Under the pieces are notes generated by a model. The model did not search any database and had not been told where the DNA came from. It worked only from the letters and a program-made list of their open reading frames with translations. A DNA stretch of 64,000 nucleotides from Acinetobacter sp. ASP199. Its GTDB lineage: Bacteria; Pseudomonadota; Gammaproteobacteria; Pseudomonadales; Moraxellaceae. Within the stretch, counting starts at the first letter, position 1, and the number at the start of each line of letters is the position of its first letter. The position numbers and the translations under genes are program-made. Shown one piece after another: positions 50,492-59,953 of the stretch. The stretch lies in assembly GCF_022700675.1 (NCBI RefSeq), contig NZ_CP062182.1, forward strand, positions 1,674,001-1,738,000, given 5' to 3'.

Positions 50492-51535
50492 TTAAGCTTC
50501 AAGTTCTTTGCGAACAATCGCAGCACCGGCACTTAAGGCTTCGAGCTTGCCACGTGCCACTTGACGAGAAAGCGGTGTCATACCACAGTTGGTTGATGGG
50601 TACAGTTTATCTGCATCAACGAACTTCAGTGCTTTACGTAAGGTATTCGCTACTTCTTCAGCGGTTTCAACCTGATTGGTTGCGACATCAATCGCACCGA
50701 CCATCACTTTCTTACCACGGATGAGTTCAATCAAGTCCATCGGTACACGTGAGTTTTGGCACTCAAGTGAAATGATATCGAGTTTCGACTGTTGTAGTTT
50801 CGGGAATGATTCCTCATATTGACGCCATTCGTTACCTAATGTTTGCTTCCAATCGGTATTAGCTTTGATGCCGTAGCCATAGCAAATATGCACCGCAGTT
50901 TCACACTTTAGACCTTCAAGCGCACGCTCGAGTGTAGGCACGCCCCAATCATTCACTTCATCAAAGAACACGTTAAATGCAGGTTCATCAAACTGAATGA
51001 TATCCACCCCTGCTGCTTCAAGCTCCAAGGCTTCTTGGTTTAGAATTATGGCAAATTCCCACGCCAATTTTTCACGGCTCTTATAGTGACCATCATACAG
51101 TGTATCAATCATGGTCATTGGACCCGGCAAAGCCCATTTAATCGGTTGATCGGTTTGGCTACGTAAGAATTTCGCATCATCGACAAATACGGCTTTTTTA
51201 CGAGAAACTTCACCAACGACTGAAGGTACGCTGGCATCGTAACGGTTACGAATACGCATGGTTTCACGTTTTTCGAAATCCACACCTTCAAGATGCTCAA
51301 TAAAGGTCGTGACAAAGTGCTGACGTGTTTGTTCACCGTCACTGACAATATCAATGCCTGCACGCACTTGTTCATGCAAAGATAACTTTAACGCATCACG
51401 TTTTGCTTCAAGTAACTCATCGCCTTCAAGCTTCCAAGCAGACCAAAGTTTTTCAGGTTCAGCGAGCCAAGATGGTTTCGGCAAGCTACCTGCTGTTGAG
51501 GTTGGGAGTAACAATTTTGTTTCTGAACGGGCCAT
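50492..51535 (-). CDS. mesD: Core-MetE methionine synthase MesD
   Basis: A 347-residue protein equal to the catalytic half of cobalamin-independent methionine synthase. The zinc ligands H216, C218 (HICYG), E258 (SLEC) and C317 (TNCG) are all present, with the homocysteine-binding DGEQ near 66-69. The N-terminal half that binds polyglutamyl folate is absent, so the methyl donor is not the usual folate. Homologues called MesD are known to need MesX, here the preceding gene (40 bases away). Confidence 0.9.
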   Translation of the reverse strand: MARSETKLLLPTSTAGSLPKPSWLAEPEKLWSAWKLEGDELLEAKRDALKLSLHEQVRAGIDIVSDGEQTRQHFVTTFIEHLEGVDFEKRETMRIRNRYDASVPSVVGEVSRKKAVFVDDAKFLRSQTDQPIKWALPGPMTMIDTLYDGHYKSREKLAWEFAIILNQEALELEAAGVDIIQFDEPAFNVFFDEVNDWGVPTLERALEGLKCETAVHICYGYGIKANTDWKQTLGNEWRQYEESFPKLQQSKLDIISLECQNSRVPMDLIELIRGKKVMVGAIDVATNQVETAEEVANTLRKALKFVDADKLYPSTNCGMTPLSRQVARGKLEALSAGAAIVRKELEA

Positions 51536-51575
51536 GTCTAATCTTCTATCTAAAATTCAGTTCTAATTTGGGTAC

Positions 51576-52577
51576 TTAAGCAGCTGCGGATTCTGTCACT
51601 TTAAAATTGGCAGCCCATTCATCAAGAATGTCTTTATACGGTTTGATAAAGTTTTCTTCAGTCCATTTACCTTGTTTCACCGCCAACTCACCACGTTCCA
51701 CACGGTCATATACAATACGTGTCAGTGAATAATCGCCATAACTTAAGCTCGGTTGATATTCGACACCTGCTGGAGAATTAGTGTTATAAATTTCAGGACG
51801 ATAGATCTTTTGGAAGCTTTCCATTGTTGCAATGGCACTGATCAATTCAAAATCAGTGTAATCACGTAGTAAGTCACCAGCACAGTAGAATGCAAGCGGT
51901 GCATTGGCACCTTGTGGCTTAAAGTAACGTACGCTTAAACCCATTTTGGCAAAGTAGGCATCGGTACGAGAGTAATCGTCATTGGTGTATTCCACACCAA
52001 GTACTGGATGGACATTTGCCGTTTGGTAATACGTTTTCGTGGTCGATACGCTTAAGCAGATCACAGGATGTTTCTTAAATTCAGCTTTAAAAACTTCTGA
52101 ATGTACCAAGTGTAAATATAACTTACCGTGTAAATCACCAAAGTTTTCAGGCATTTCATTGAATTTACAACCTGCGGCTGGCAAGACTACACTAAAGTCA
52201 TAATCACGTACGTATGATGAGAAGCTATTGCCAATCATGCCTTCAATACGCTCACCTGTTTTATGATCAATGATTGTGCTTTTCAACGTTTCAATAAATG
52301 GGAAAGTTTGACCATTGCCTTCGATATCAATTTCCGCAGAGATGATGTCGATTTCAAGTGAATAACGATCACCTTTTGGATTATCTACTGTGGCAAGGCT
52401 GTTAAAGCGATTGTTGATCATTGCTAATGTACGACGCAGGTTTTCTTGGCGGCTTTCACCACGCGCTAAATTGGCAAAGTTTGTAGTTAAACGGGTGTTG
52501 TTGGCTGGTTCGTAATTCTCATCAAAACGAATGCGTTTGATTGAACATTGAAATGCTGTACTCATAGAGATTGCCAC
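51576..52577 (-). CDS. mesX: MesX (DUF1852), partner of MesD
   Basis: A 333-residue DUF1852 protein, the required partner of MesD in published work on folate-independent methionine synthases. No catalytic motif can be named from sequence; it has no signal peptide, so it acts in the cytoplasm. It heads the run mesX-mesD-flavin reductase-metR. A perfect MetR-type palindrome lies 89 bases before the start. MesX may supply or transfer the methyl group with reduced flavin and oxygen; this is inference. Confidence 0.88.
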   Translation of the reverse strand: MAISMSTAFQCSIKRIRFDENYEPANNTRLTTNFANLARGESRQENLRRTLAMINNRFNSLATVDNPKGDRYSLEIDIISAEIDIEGNGQTFPFIETLKSTIIDHKTGERIEGMIGNSFSSYVRDYDFSVVLPAAGCKFNEMPENFGDLHGKLYLHLVHSEVFKAEFKKHPVICLSVSTTKTYYQTANVHPVLGVEYTNDDYSRTDAYFAKMGLSVRYFKPQGANAPLAFYCAGDLLRDYTDFELISAIATMESFQKIYRPEIYNTNSPAGVEYQPSLSYGDYSLTRIVYDRVERGELAVKQGKWTEENFIKPYKDILDEWAANFKVTESAAA

Positions 52578-53236
52578 CTAAAAATTTTATAAAAATCTAA
52601 ATTTCTGAATGGCTAGATTTAAACGTGAATTAGAACATGAGTAAAACGAGTTAATTTCAATAAAAGATGAAATTATTTCATCATTCACTTTGGTGGTTAT
52701 ATCAGCAGTCTTTACAGAACTGCCAATAAAATATAATAACCTCAATATTTCAAAAGCTTAGCTAAATATAAAGTCAATTATTTTTGAAAATTTCTTCATT
52801 TAAGATATGTTCGTTTAAGAAGTATTGATTATCTTTCATTATAAGATGAGAAAATATCATGCTTTTAAAACATAATTATCTGATTCAAATCATCCAAATA
52901 GCGTATTTAGTAAATCTGTGTGCATATTCTTATATAAACCTACCAGCTATTCTTACTCGTAGCCTAAAAAAGATAACTTTCCTAAATTAATCAAATTTAC
53001 CCGACAACTTGAGTCTGAGTGCTCCCCCAGTTCTGCAAAAAATTGAACACTGAAAAATGCGACGTAATGATGATTCACATGTACACCTATTCGCAGATGC
53101 CAAGATGAGTTAATCCCAATTATAGAATGGGTGAACTCAGAAACTATCTCTTCATTTATGGGTAATTAGGCTATAAAAGCGTTAGCAAATTCAGCAATCA
53201 ATACCGTCATTGCACCCAATGGCAGTATGTTTTCTT
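52578..53236. other. 659-base region upstream of mesX
   Basis: No gene is seen. It holds the MetR-type operator at 52666-52682. At 52933-52973 a stretch resembles the IS21-type scrap at 41318-41353 (CCTACCAG...CTATTCTTACTCGTAG), so part of the region is probably mobile-element debris. Confidence 0.55.
52666..52682. promoter_or_regulatory. MetR-type operator before mesX
   Basis: GATGAAATTATTTCATC is a 17-bp palindrome containing TGAA-N5-TTCA. It differs from the site before metR only in the central bases, so both should bind the same regulator. Confidence 0.78.
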
Positions 53237-53458
53237 CTATTTGGTATCGATGTCATACACCCAATTGTATGCTTGTTTATCTGTGGTGCTTTCACAGACA
53301 TAATAGTCATGATCCCAAGCATCTTGATGGAAGATTTCTTTTTTATGGTAAGTCACCTGTTTACCATTTTCGACACAGACAAAACTGTCACCTTGGTCTT
53401 TGACTTGGGTTCCGTTGAGGAAGCCACCGATACAGAGGAAGCGGGATTGTTTGGGCAT
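53237..53458 (-). CDS. Small hypothetical protein
   Basis: A 73-residue protein (MPKQSRFLCIGG start), mixed charge, three cysteines, many Asp/His/Tyr residues and no membrane segment. I do not recognise it, and its ribosome-binding site is weak. It lies downstream of the nuclease gene on the same strand with a 28-base gap, so it may be read together with it. Confidence 0.5.
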   Translation of the reverse strand: MPKQSRFLCIGGFLNGTQVKDQGDSFVCVENGKQVTYHKKEIFHQDAWDHDYYVCESTTDKQAYNWVYDIDTK

Positions 53459-53486
53459 GATAACTATCGCCGAATAAATTCAGATA

Positions 53487-54080
53487 TTACATTTTAGATG
53501 ATAATTTTTGAAGCATACCCTGTAAATTATCATCATAATTTCCTATCTGCTTATTCCAAAATAAATTATTTTCAATAGATTCTAAAAATTGAATAGGATC
53601 AACTCGGTCGATTGATTTTTTTAAATCAAAGTCTGAGTTTACAAACGAATCCATAAAATCCTTATGACCATTCAAACTTATAATAATTTCATCTAAAGAG
53701 ACCTTTAAATGATCTCCAATATATTCATGATCAAACTCTAGCGTTGTATCAATAACCCAAGTATGAAGCACAACTTCACTTAAGTCAGAAAAATGCTCTT
53801 TTAAAAAATATTTTTTAATATATTCAACTTTTTTATCTAGTTGGTAACTAGCTTTATTTAATGTGAAATTTTTATATTCATGAATTTCCTGAATACTACT
53901 TCTTATATACGTAGATTTCACTTCTGCAATAATGACATGATTTCCATAAATTGCTATTAAATCTATTTCCCCAGCATCCGTACCAATAGGCTTATACGAG
54001 GTAAACACTTTGAAGCCAGTTTTTTCCAGAATTTTACCTAATCTAGATTCGATATAATCGGTTTCTTTTCTCAATTCCAA
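53487..54080 (-). CDS. PD-(D/E)XK-type nuclease protein, separated from its upstream partner by IS30
   Basis: A 197-residue protein. GEIDLIAIYG with D40 and VIIAEVKST with E53 and K55 form the D...ExK nuclease motif; E11 precedes as in many members. The best start is TTG at 54080; the IS30 element begins just upstream. With the element removed, AGGTGG would lie 4 bases before the TTG and the upstream gene would overlap it. It may instead be the C-terminal domain of that larger gene, with a frameshift. Confidence 0.7.
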   Translation of the reverse strand: MELRKETDYIESRLGKILEKTGFKVFTSYKPIGTDAGEIDLIAIYGNHVIIAEVKSTYIRSSIQEIHEYKNFTLNKASYQLDKKVEYIKKYFLKEHFSDLSEVVLHTWVIDTTLEFDHEYIGDHLKVSLDEIIISLNGHKDFMDSFVNSDFDLKKSIDRVDPIQFLESIENNLFWNKQIGNYDDNLQGMLQKLSSKM

Positions 54081-54087
54081 CCCGCAG

Positions 54088-55149
54088 ATTCAAATACCAA
54101 GTGCGACATATTTGTAGTTAGTTGAAAAAGTTAGGTGTATTAAAATCATTAGACTTTTTTCAACTCGCAATTGGAAAGCACCCAATGAAGCAATACACCC
54201 AACTTTCTCAAGATGAAAGATACGAAATTTATGCTGCTTTGAAAAGCAAATCTTCAATCTCTACCCTTGCCAGGGAGCTTGGACGTTCTCGATCAACCCT
54301 TTATCGTGAGATCAAAAGAAATACTGGAAAACGTGGATATCGAGCTCAACAGGCAGAGAAATTTTCAAGTCAAAGACGATATCGATCCTCTTCACAAATG
54401 ACAGATTTTGCTCTCGTTTATATTCGTTATCTGATTGGCTTAGATTGGTCTCCTGAGCAAATTTCAGGTGCTTTAACACAACGAGGTTGGCTTGATGTGC
54501 CTTCACATGAATGGATTTATCAGTATGTTTATCTAGATAAATCTAAAGGTGGTAAGCTCCACCTTCATTTAAGGCATCAAAAGAAATATCGTAAACGAGG
54601 TTATAAAAATACAGACCGTAGAGGCCAACTCGTTGATAGAACAAGTATTCACTGTCGCGATGAGGTCGTCGAGAAACGTCAACGCCTAGGTGATTTTGAA
54701 GGTGATACCGTGATAGGCAAGAATCACAAGGGGGCATTATTAACTCTGGTTGAGCGCAAAAGCTTGTATGTACATATCGTTCATTTGGGACAAACTAGAA
54801 CCACAACTAAAACGATTTCGTGTGCTTTAGCATGTTTGCGCAGCAGTCATGCCTACAGTGTAACCTTTGATAATGGTAAGGAGTTCTCCGAGCACCGGCG
54901 GATAACGGAAGCAGGGATAGAGACGTACTTTGCAGATCCATACAAGTCGATTCAACGAGCCAGAAATGAAAATACCAATGGTCTGATCAGGCAATATCTG
55001 CCAAAATCATCTTCGTTTGATGAAGTGTCAAATGAACAAATAGAGCAGATAGAATTTGCTCTCAATCATCGCCCTAGAAAAACACTAGGCTGGTATACGC
55101 CTAGTGAAGTTATGGCTGGTTTTTATACTGTTGCACTTGCTGCTTGAAT
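54088..55149 (+). mobile_element. IS30-family insertion sequence, about 1.06 kb
   Basis: Imperfect inverted ends beginning ATTCAA and sharing CAAGTGC (54088-54109 and the reverse of 55128-55149; 17 of 22 match) flank one transposase gene. CCGC lies next to both ends and may be a target duplication, though the exact limits are uncertain by 1-2 bases. It sits at the border of two minus-strand genes. Confidence 0.82.
54185..55147 (+). CDS. IS30-family transposase
   Basis: 320 residues. The N-terminal helix-turn-helix begins MKQYTQLSQDERYEIYAAL and has STLARELGRSRSTLYREIKR. The DDE core shows DFEGDTVIGKNHKGALLT (Asp), VTFDNGKEFSEH (Asp) and RARNENTNGLIRQYLPK (Glu), the family signature. The frame's earlier TTG at 54122 is inside the inverted end region and is unlikely. 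It looks intact and could be active. Confidence 0.9.
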   Translation: MKQYTQLSQDERYEIYAALKSKSSISTLARELGRSRSTLYREIKRNTGKRGYRAQQAEKFSSQRRYRSSSQMTDFALVYIRYLIGLDWSPEQISGALTQRGWLDVPSHEWIYQYVYLDKSKGGKLHLHLRHQKKYRKRGYKNTDRRGQLVDRTSIHCRDEVVEKRQRLGDFEGDTVIGKNHKGALLTLVERKSLYVHIVHLGQTRTTTKTISCALACLRSSHAYSVTFDNGKEFSEHRRITEAGIETYFADPYKSIQRARNENTNGLIRQYLPKSSSFDEVSNEQIEQIEFALNHRPRKTLGWYTPSEVMAGFYTVALAA

Positions 55150-56679
55150 CCGCCACCTATTTTTATGTAATTTTCTTAAATAATTCACAATTGATGTATT
55201 TATATTCTGAAAGGCAGACATCCATGGAAATTGAAAGATAACATCATCAATTTTAAAAAAAGGTTTATGAGAAAATGAATATTCCTCAGTTTCACTCTTT
55301 AAGTCACAAGTCCAGAATTCATAAACATTTTTAATTCTTTGTAATTTTTCTTTTTTACTACCACCATAAAGTAGAGAAAATTGTTTACTATATCTATTCT
55401 GAATCGTTGAAAAAAGCAATGGTAGTTTAAAATGTTGAGACTGTAAGCCTGAAACGAACATATACATTTGAGCATTATAATGATCATAAGAAGCAAGCAA
55501 GTTTTCATATATATTTACATGCTCATTAATAGAATGCATTTTTATACTCATTTGTACTAGTAACGCATCAAAGATGCTAATAATTTTCTCATCAATATAA
55601 ATATTATCAATACCATACACTTGTTTTAGCTGCTCAATGATTCCAAAAATATTTGATATAATCCCTAAATCCCTACCACCCCCCATAGAGATCAAATCTT
55701 GTGCAGAAAATAAATCTGATTTAACATATTCTAAAGTACCAATGTAGTTCCAATATGCTAAATTAATACTATTCTTTATATACCAATTATCATCTTCTAC
55801 ATCACTTACGTGTAGAAGTTCACCATTTTCTAAAAAGTAATCAATTTTTTTATTAAAACTATAAGATTCCAATACATTTCTTTTAAAATTATGTAATTCA
55901 ACTTTTATTGCAACCATCATTTTGAAAATTTCATAATCATCAACAAGATCATTTTTTAAATTCTCACCAGTTATTATCGGAAAATATTTTTCCTCAAAGG
56001 TTCTAAAAACCATTTTCTCATTTATAACTACTTTGTTTTTTCTTGAGTTTTTAATAATTACTTCAAATGCTTTCCAAATTGTCTCTGGAGAATTTGTTTC
56101 ATTTTCATCATATTGGTAAGGAATACAATCTATAATTTCTTCATGTGGTATTAAATATTCATAGGCATATAAACTACTAAATATCATTGCTGTCACTTGC
56201 CCAATGTTTAACTTCTGCTTTATTTTCTCATAATCTTCAATTCTATATGTATATTGTTCTTGCAAATGCTTTACGGTTTGCATGAATTTCGATAACTGAT
56301 CCAATTCCAATTGTTCAGTTATTTCATTTAAAATATTCCAAGAATGATGTTCTGGCTTTAAAATAATACCTGAATAACGAATGGCTAAAAGACAACTTTT
56401 TATATCTAGTTTTAAAATATTGATAAGAATGGCTGTATCAGTAATTTCGTATCTTATGAACTGGCTCAAGGCTAATATGTAAACTTCATTTTTCGTATCA
56501 TTTATTGAGATCTGTTCTATAAAACTAGAATGCCAAAACATATCAAATTTATTTTTATAATCACCAATTTTTGGCTGTGAACTTTTATATAAAAGTTCTT
56601 TAACAATTTTTTCTTTAGCTTTTTCCAAACCTAACTCTAAAGCCAATTGTTCAAATTTTTCTTCGTAATGATTTTTCAT
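55123..56679 (-). CDS. Large protein of unknown function, C-terminus altered by IS30
   Basis: A 518-residue, mostly helical, charged and AT-rich-coded protein without signal peptide. No known domain is recognised. The native sequence runs to LRKLHKNRWR; the last codons (IQAASATV) come from the IS30 end. The nuclease gene lies on the other side of the IS. Its C-terminal PFFKIDDVIFQFPW then N...L segment is the kind seen just before nuclease domains in large proteins, so the two were probably one gene or an overlapping pair. Confidence 0.7.
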   Translation of the reverse strand: MKNHYEEKFEQLALELGLEKAKEKIVKELLYKSSQPKIGDYKNKFDMFWHSSFIEQISINDTKNEVYILALSQFIRYEITDTAILINILKLDIKSCLLAIRYSGIILKPEHHSWNILNEITEQLELDQLSKFMQTVKHLQEQYTYRIEDYEKIKQKLNIGQVTAMIFSSLYAYEYLIPHEEIIDCIPYQYDENETNSPETIWKAFEVIIKNSRKNKVVINEKMVFRTFEEKYFPIITGENLKNDLVDDYEIFKMMVAIKVELHNFKRNVLESYSFNKKIDYFLENGELLHVSDVEDDNWYIKNSINLAYWNYIGTLEYVKSDLFSAQDLISMGGGRDLGIISNIFGIIEQLKQVYGIDNIYIDEKIISIFDALLVQMSIKMHSINEHVNIYENLLASYDHYNAQMYMFVSGLQSQHFKLPLLFSTIQNRYSKQFSLLYGGSKKEKLQRIKNVYEFWTCDLKSETEEYSFSHKPFFKIDDVIFQFPWMSAFQNINTSIVNYLRKLHKNRWRIQAASATV

Positions 56680-56686
56680 AAAATAA

Positions 56687-56716
56687 TAAGGGCTGATTTC
56701 TCAGCCCTTATTTTAT
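56687..56716 (-). terminator. Terminator of acnB
   Basis: TAAGGGCTGA and TCAGCCCTTA (56687-56696 with 56701-56710) form a 10-bp stem with A/T-rich flanks on both sides. It lies 34 bases past the acnB stop and just before the 518-residue gene. Confidence 0.85.
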
Positions 56717-56749
56717 ACCGCTTATTGCTTATTAATCAATCAATTAAGA

Positions 56750-59389
56750 TTAAGCCAATTGAGCAGCAGCAATTTTCTTAGTATCGATGTCTTTAGCAGC
56801 ATCTGTATACTCGCCCATCTTGTCGAAGTTCAAGTATTGGTAGATGTCAGCAGACATGCTGTCGATTTGAGCAGCGTACTGTTGGTATTCTTCTGGAGAA
56901 GGTAATTTACCTAATACAGCAGCAACAGATGCAAGCTCAGCAGACGCTAGGTAAACGTTAGCACCTTGACCTAGACGGTTCGGGAAGTTACGAGTAGAAG
57001 TCGATACACAAGTCGTGTTCGGTGCTACACGTGCCTGGTTACCCATACATAGTGAACAACCTGGCATTTCTGTACGAGCGCCAGCTTTACCATAAGTATT
57101 GTAGAAACCTTCTTCCATCAACTGGTGTTCGTCCATGCGAGTTGGAGGAGCCAACCATAGACGAGTAGATAAAGTGCCACCAGGTACTTTGTCTAGAAGT
57201 TTACCAGCTGCACGGAAGTGACCGATGTTGGTCATACAAGAACCGATGAATACTTCATCAATTTTCACGCCTTGAACGTCAGAAAGAAGTTTTGCATCAT
57301 CTGGGTCGTTTGGACAGCAAAGAACTGGTTCAGTAATCGTAGAAAGGTCGATTTCGTACACTTTCGTGTATTCAGCGTCAGCATCAGCTTTAAGAAGTGA
57401 TGGGTTAGCCAACCATTTTTCCATGTTCTCAACACGGCGCGCCATAGTACGAGCATCGCCATAGCCTTGTGAAATCATCCACTTAAGCATAGTGATGTTA
57501 GAACGTAGGTATTCAGCAACTTTCTCTTCAGAAAGCGTGATCGCACAACCAGCAGCAGAACGTTCAGCAGAAGCATCAGAAAGTTCGAATGCTTGCTCAA
57601 CAGTCAGGTCAGTTTCCATTTCTGTCAGGTCGATCTCAAGGATACGGCCAGAGAAAATGTTTTTCTTACCTTTCTTCTCTACAGTCAGGTCACCTTCTTG
57701 GATCGCTACGTAAGGAATTGCATGTACTAGGTCACGAAGCGTGATACCAGGTTGCATTTTACCTTTGAACTTCACAAGAACAGATTCAGGCATATCAAGT
57801 GGCATAACACCAGTTGCTGCAGCGAATGCTACAAGACCAGAACCCGCTGGGAATGAAATACCGATTGGGAAACGAGTATGGGAGTCACCACCAGTACCAA
57901 CAGTATCTGGAAGAAGCATACGGTTTAACCAAGAGTGGATAATACCGTCACCTGGACGTAGAGAAACACCACCACGGTTCATGATGAAATCAGGAAGCGT
58001 GTGTTGCATTTGAACGTCAACTGGTTTTGGATACGCAGCTGTGTGACAGAAAGATTGCATTACCAGGTCAGCAGAGAAGCCTAGGCAAGCCAAGTCTTTC
58101 AATTCGTCACGAGTCATAGGACCAGTTGTATCTTGAGAACCAACTGTAGTCATGCGTGGTTCACAGTAAGTACCTGGACGGATACCTTGACCTTCAGGAA
58201 GACCACAAGCGCGACCAACCATCTTCTGAGCAAGGGTGAAGCCTTTGCCAGTGTCAGCAGGTTGTACTGGAGTACGGAACAGAGTTGAAGGCTCAAGACC
58301 AAGCTCTTCACGTGCTTTAGTTGTCAAACCACGACCGATGATCAGGTTAATACGACCACCCGCACGAACTTCGTCTAGAAGTACTGGAGTTTTAAGGTCA
58401 GCTTCAGCGATTTGAGCGCCGTCTTTGAACGCAGTTACTTTAGCAGCAGCTTTGTCAATCTTAAGGGTGATTTCATCGCCCATGTTCATGTTTGCTACAT
58501 CGATTTCAATTGGTAGCGCACCAGCATCTTCCATTGTATTGAAGAAAATCGGAGCAATTTTAGAACCTAAGCAGTAACCGCCTTCTTTCTTGTTCGGAAT
58601 GTGAGCGATTTCGTCACCAAAGAACCAAAGTACAGAGTTAGTAGCAGACTTACGAGAAGAACCTGTACCAACAACGTCACCTACGTAAGCAACCTGGTTG
58701 CCTTTCGCGATTAAGTCTTTAATTTGGCTTAATGGACCAACTTCACCTGGTTTTTCAGGGTTGATACCATCACGTTCGTTTTTAAGCATTGCGTTCGCGT
58801 GTAACGGAATGTCTGGACGGCTCCAAGCGTCTTGTGCAGGTGACAAGTCGTCTGTGTTGGTTTCGCCAGTTACTTTGAAAACTGTCAGTTTGATTTCTTC
58901 TGGAACGTCTTGACGGTTTGTGAACCATTCAGCGTCAGCCCAAGATTGAAGAACTGCTTTCGCGTTTGCATTGCCTGCACGTGCTTTGTCAGCAACGTCA
59001 TGGAACGCATCAAACACAAGAAGAGTTTTCTTTAACGCTTCAGCAGCAAGTTCTGCTAGTTCAGCGTCGTCTAAAAGTTCTACTAAAGGAGCAACGTTAT
59101 AACCACCAAGCATAGTGCCCAGTAAGTAAACCGCACGTTCTTTAGAAACTAGTGGAGAAGTCGCTTCGCCTTTTGCCAATGCAGCTAAGAACGCAGCTTT
59201 TACGTATGCAGCTTGGTCAACACCTGCAGGAACACGGTTTTCAAGCAAGTCAACTAGGTATGCTTCTTCACCCGCTGGTGGATTTTTTAATAATTCAACT
59301 AATGCAGCAGTTTGAGCATCGTCAAGTGGCTTCGGTGGGACTCCGAGTGCGGCACGTTCTTCAACGTGTTGGCGGTAAGCTTCTAGCAC
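56750..59389 (-). CDS. acnB: Bifunctional aconitate hydratase 2 / 2-methylisocitrate dehydratase
   Basis: TCA-cycle aconitase B, 879 residues, usual length. Domain order is AcnB-specific: N-terminal HEAT-like domain (MLEAYRQHVEERAALGVPPK), swivel domain, then the catalytic domains. The 4Fe-4S ligands are in IGSCMTNIGH and in PGCSLCMGNQARV. QDTTGPMTRDELK and FCHTAAYPKPVDV are other signatures. It is monocistronic with its own terminator. Confidence 0.97.
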   Translation of the reverse strand: MLEAYRQHVEERAALGVPPKPLDDAQTAALVELLKNPPAGEEAYLVDLLENRVPAGVDQAAYVKAAFLAALAKGEATSPLVSKERAVYLLGTMLGGYNVAPLVELLDDAELAELAAEALKKTLLVFDAFHDVADKARAGNANAKAVLQSWADAEWFTNRQDVPEEIKLTVFKVTGETNTDDLSPAQDAWSRPDIPLHANAMLKNERDGINPEKPGEVGPLSQIKDLIAKGNQVAYVGDVVGTGSSRKSATNSVLWFFGDEIAHIPNKKEGGYCLGSKIAPIFFNTMEDAGALPIEIDVANMNMGDEITLKIDKAAAKVTAFKDGAQIAEADLKTPVLLDEVRAGGRINLIIGRGLTTKAREELGLEPSTLFRTPVQPADTGKGFTLAQKMVGRACGLPEGQGIRPGTYCEPRMTTVGSQDTTGPMTRDELKDLACLGFSADLVMQSFCHTAAYPKPVDVQMQHTLPDFIMNRGGVSLRPGDGIIHSWLNRMLLPDTVGTGGDSHTRFPIGISFPAGSGLVAFAAATGVMPLDMPESVLVKFKGKMQPGITLRDLVHAIPYVAIQEGDLTVEKKGKKNIFSGRILEIDLTEMETDLTVEQAFELSDASAERSAAGCAITLSEEKVAEYLRSNITMLKWMISQGYGDARTMARRVENMEKWLANPSLLKADADAEYTKVYEIDLSTITEPVLCCPNDPDDAKLLSDVQGVKIDEVFIGSCMTNIGHFRAAGKLLDKVPGGTLSTRLWLAPPTRMDEHQLMEEGFYNTYGKAGARTEMPGCSLCMGNQARVAPNTTCVSTSTRNFPNRLGQGANVYLASAELASVAAVLGKLPSPEEYQQYAAQIDSMSADIYQYLNFDKMGEYTDAAKDIDTKKIAAAQLA

Positions 59390-59683
59390 GGTTTATTCCT
59401 CTTTTTTAAAAAATTATCTGTGAATTTCTACTTTATAAAGCTTCACAAACAATATGGACTCTCAAATTTTACTAAAATTCCAGTTAAAAGTTAATGCAAG
59501 TAAAGTGTTTCTTTGTGATGCTCATTATTTTGTAAATAAATGATGTGCATAATGATTATTTGATAATCAAAAATCTGTTTTCTTGCATAAATTAAGCTCT
59601 AATTGAGCACTTTTAGCTGAATTTCACTTATAAAAAAGGCAACACGAATGTTGCCTGAGTTATAAGAAAAAAGATACTCCACC
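59390..59683. other. Intergenic region upstream of acnB
   Basis: No gene is seen. It must hold the acnB promoter, which I cannot place with confidence, and contains the terminator at 59636-59656. Confidence 0.5.
59632..59656 (-). terminator. Terminator of the 59684 gene
   Basis: On the minus strand GGCAACA/TGTTGCC (59638-59644 with 59649-59655) has a 4-base loop and is followed by TTTTTT. Confidence 0.85.
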
Positions 59684-59953
59684 TTAGTGTACTGTGCTTG
59701 TGCTCAAATATTGGTTAAATGCATCACGACAGCCTTCAAATTTGAGTACACACTGGTCTTCATAGGTGCCATTGTGATTGTTACTGGCAAAGGAAATATC
59801 GACCAGATAAAGATTTTTATTTTGATCGAGCATACGTTTTAAATTGACTTTATCGCCCACACTGAGCACATAGTTTCCACCACCAATGATGGCCATGCCC
59901 TGTTCATCTTCGAGCAACAGATCTGCATGATGTAAATATCCCACAACATTCAT
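59684..59953 (-). CDS. Small hypothetical protein
   Basis: An 89-residue protein (MNVVGYLHHADLLLEDEQG) with an AAAGGAG ribosome-binding site ahead of its ATG, so it is translated. Alternating hydrophobic residues suggest a small beta-rich fold. Two cysteines (DQCVLKFEGC) may pair. No family is recognised. It has its own terminator. Confidence 0.7.
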   Translation of the reverse strand: MNVVGYLHHADLLLEDEQGMAIIGGGNYVLSVGDKVNLKRMLDQNKNLYLVDISFASNNHNGTYEDQCVLKFEGCRDAFNQYLSTSTVH

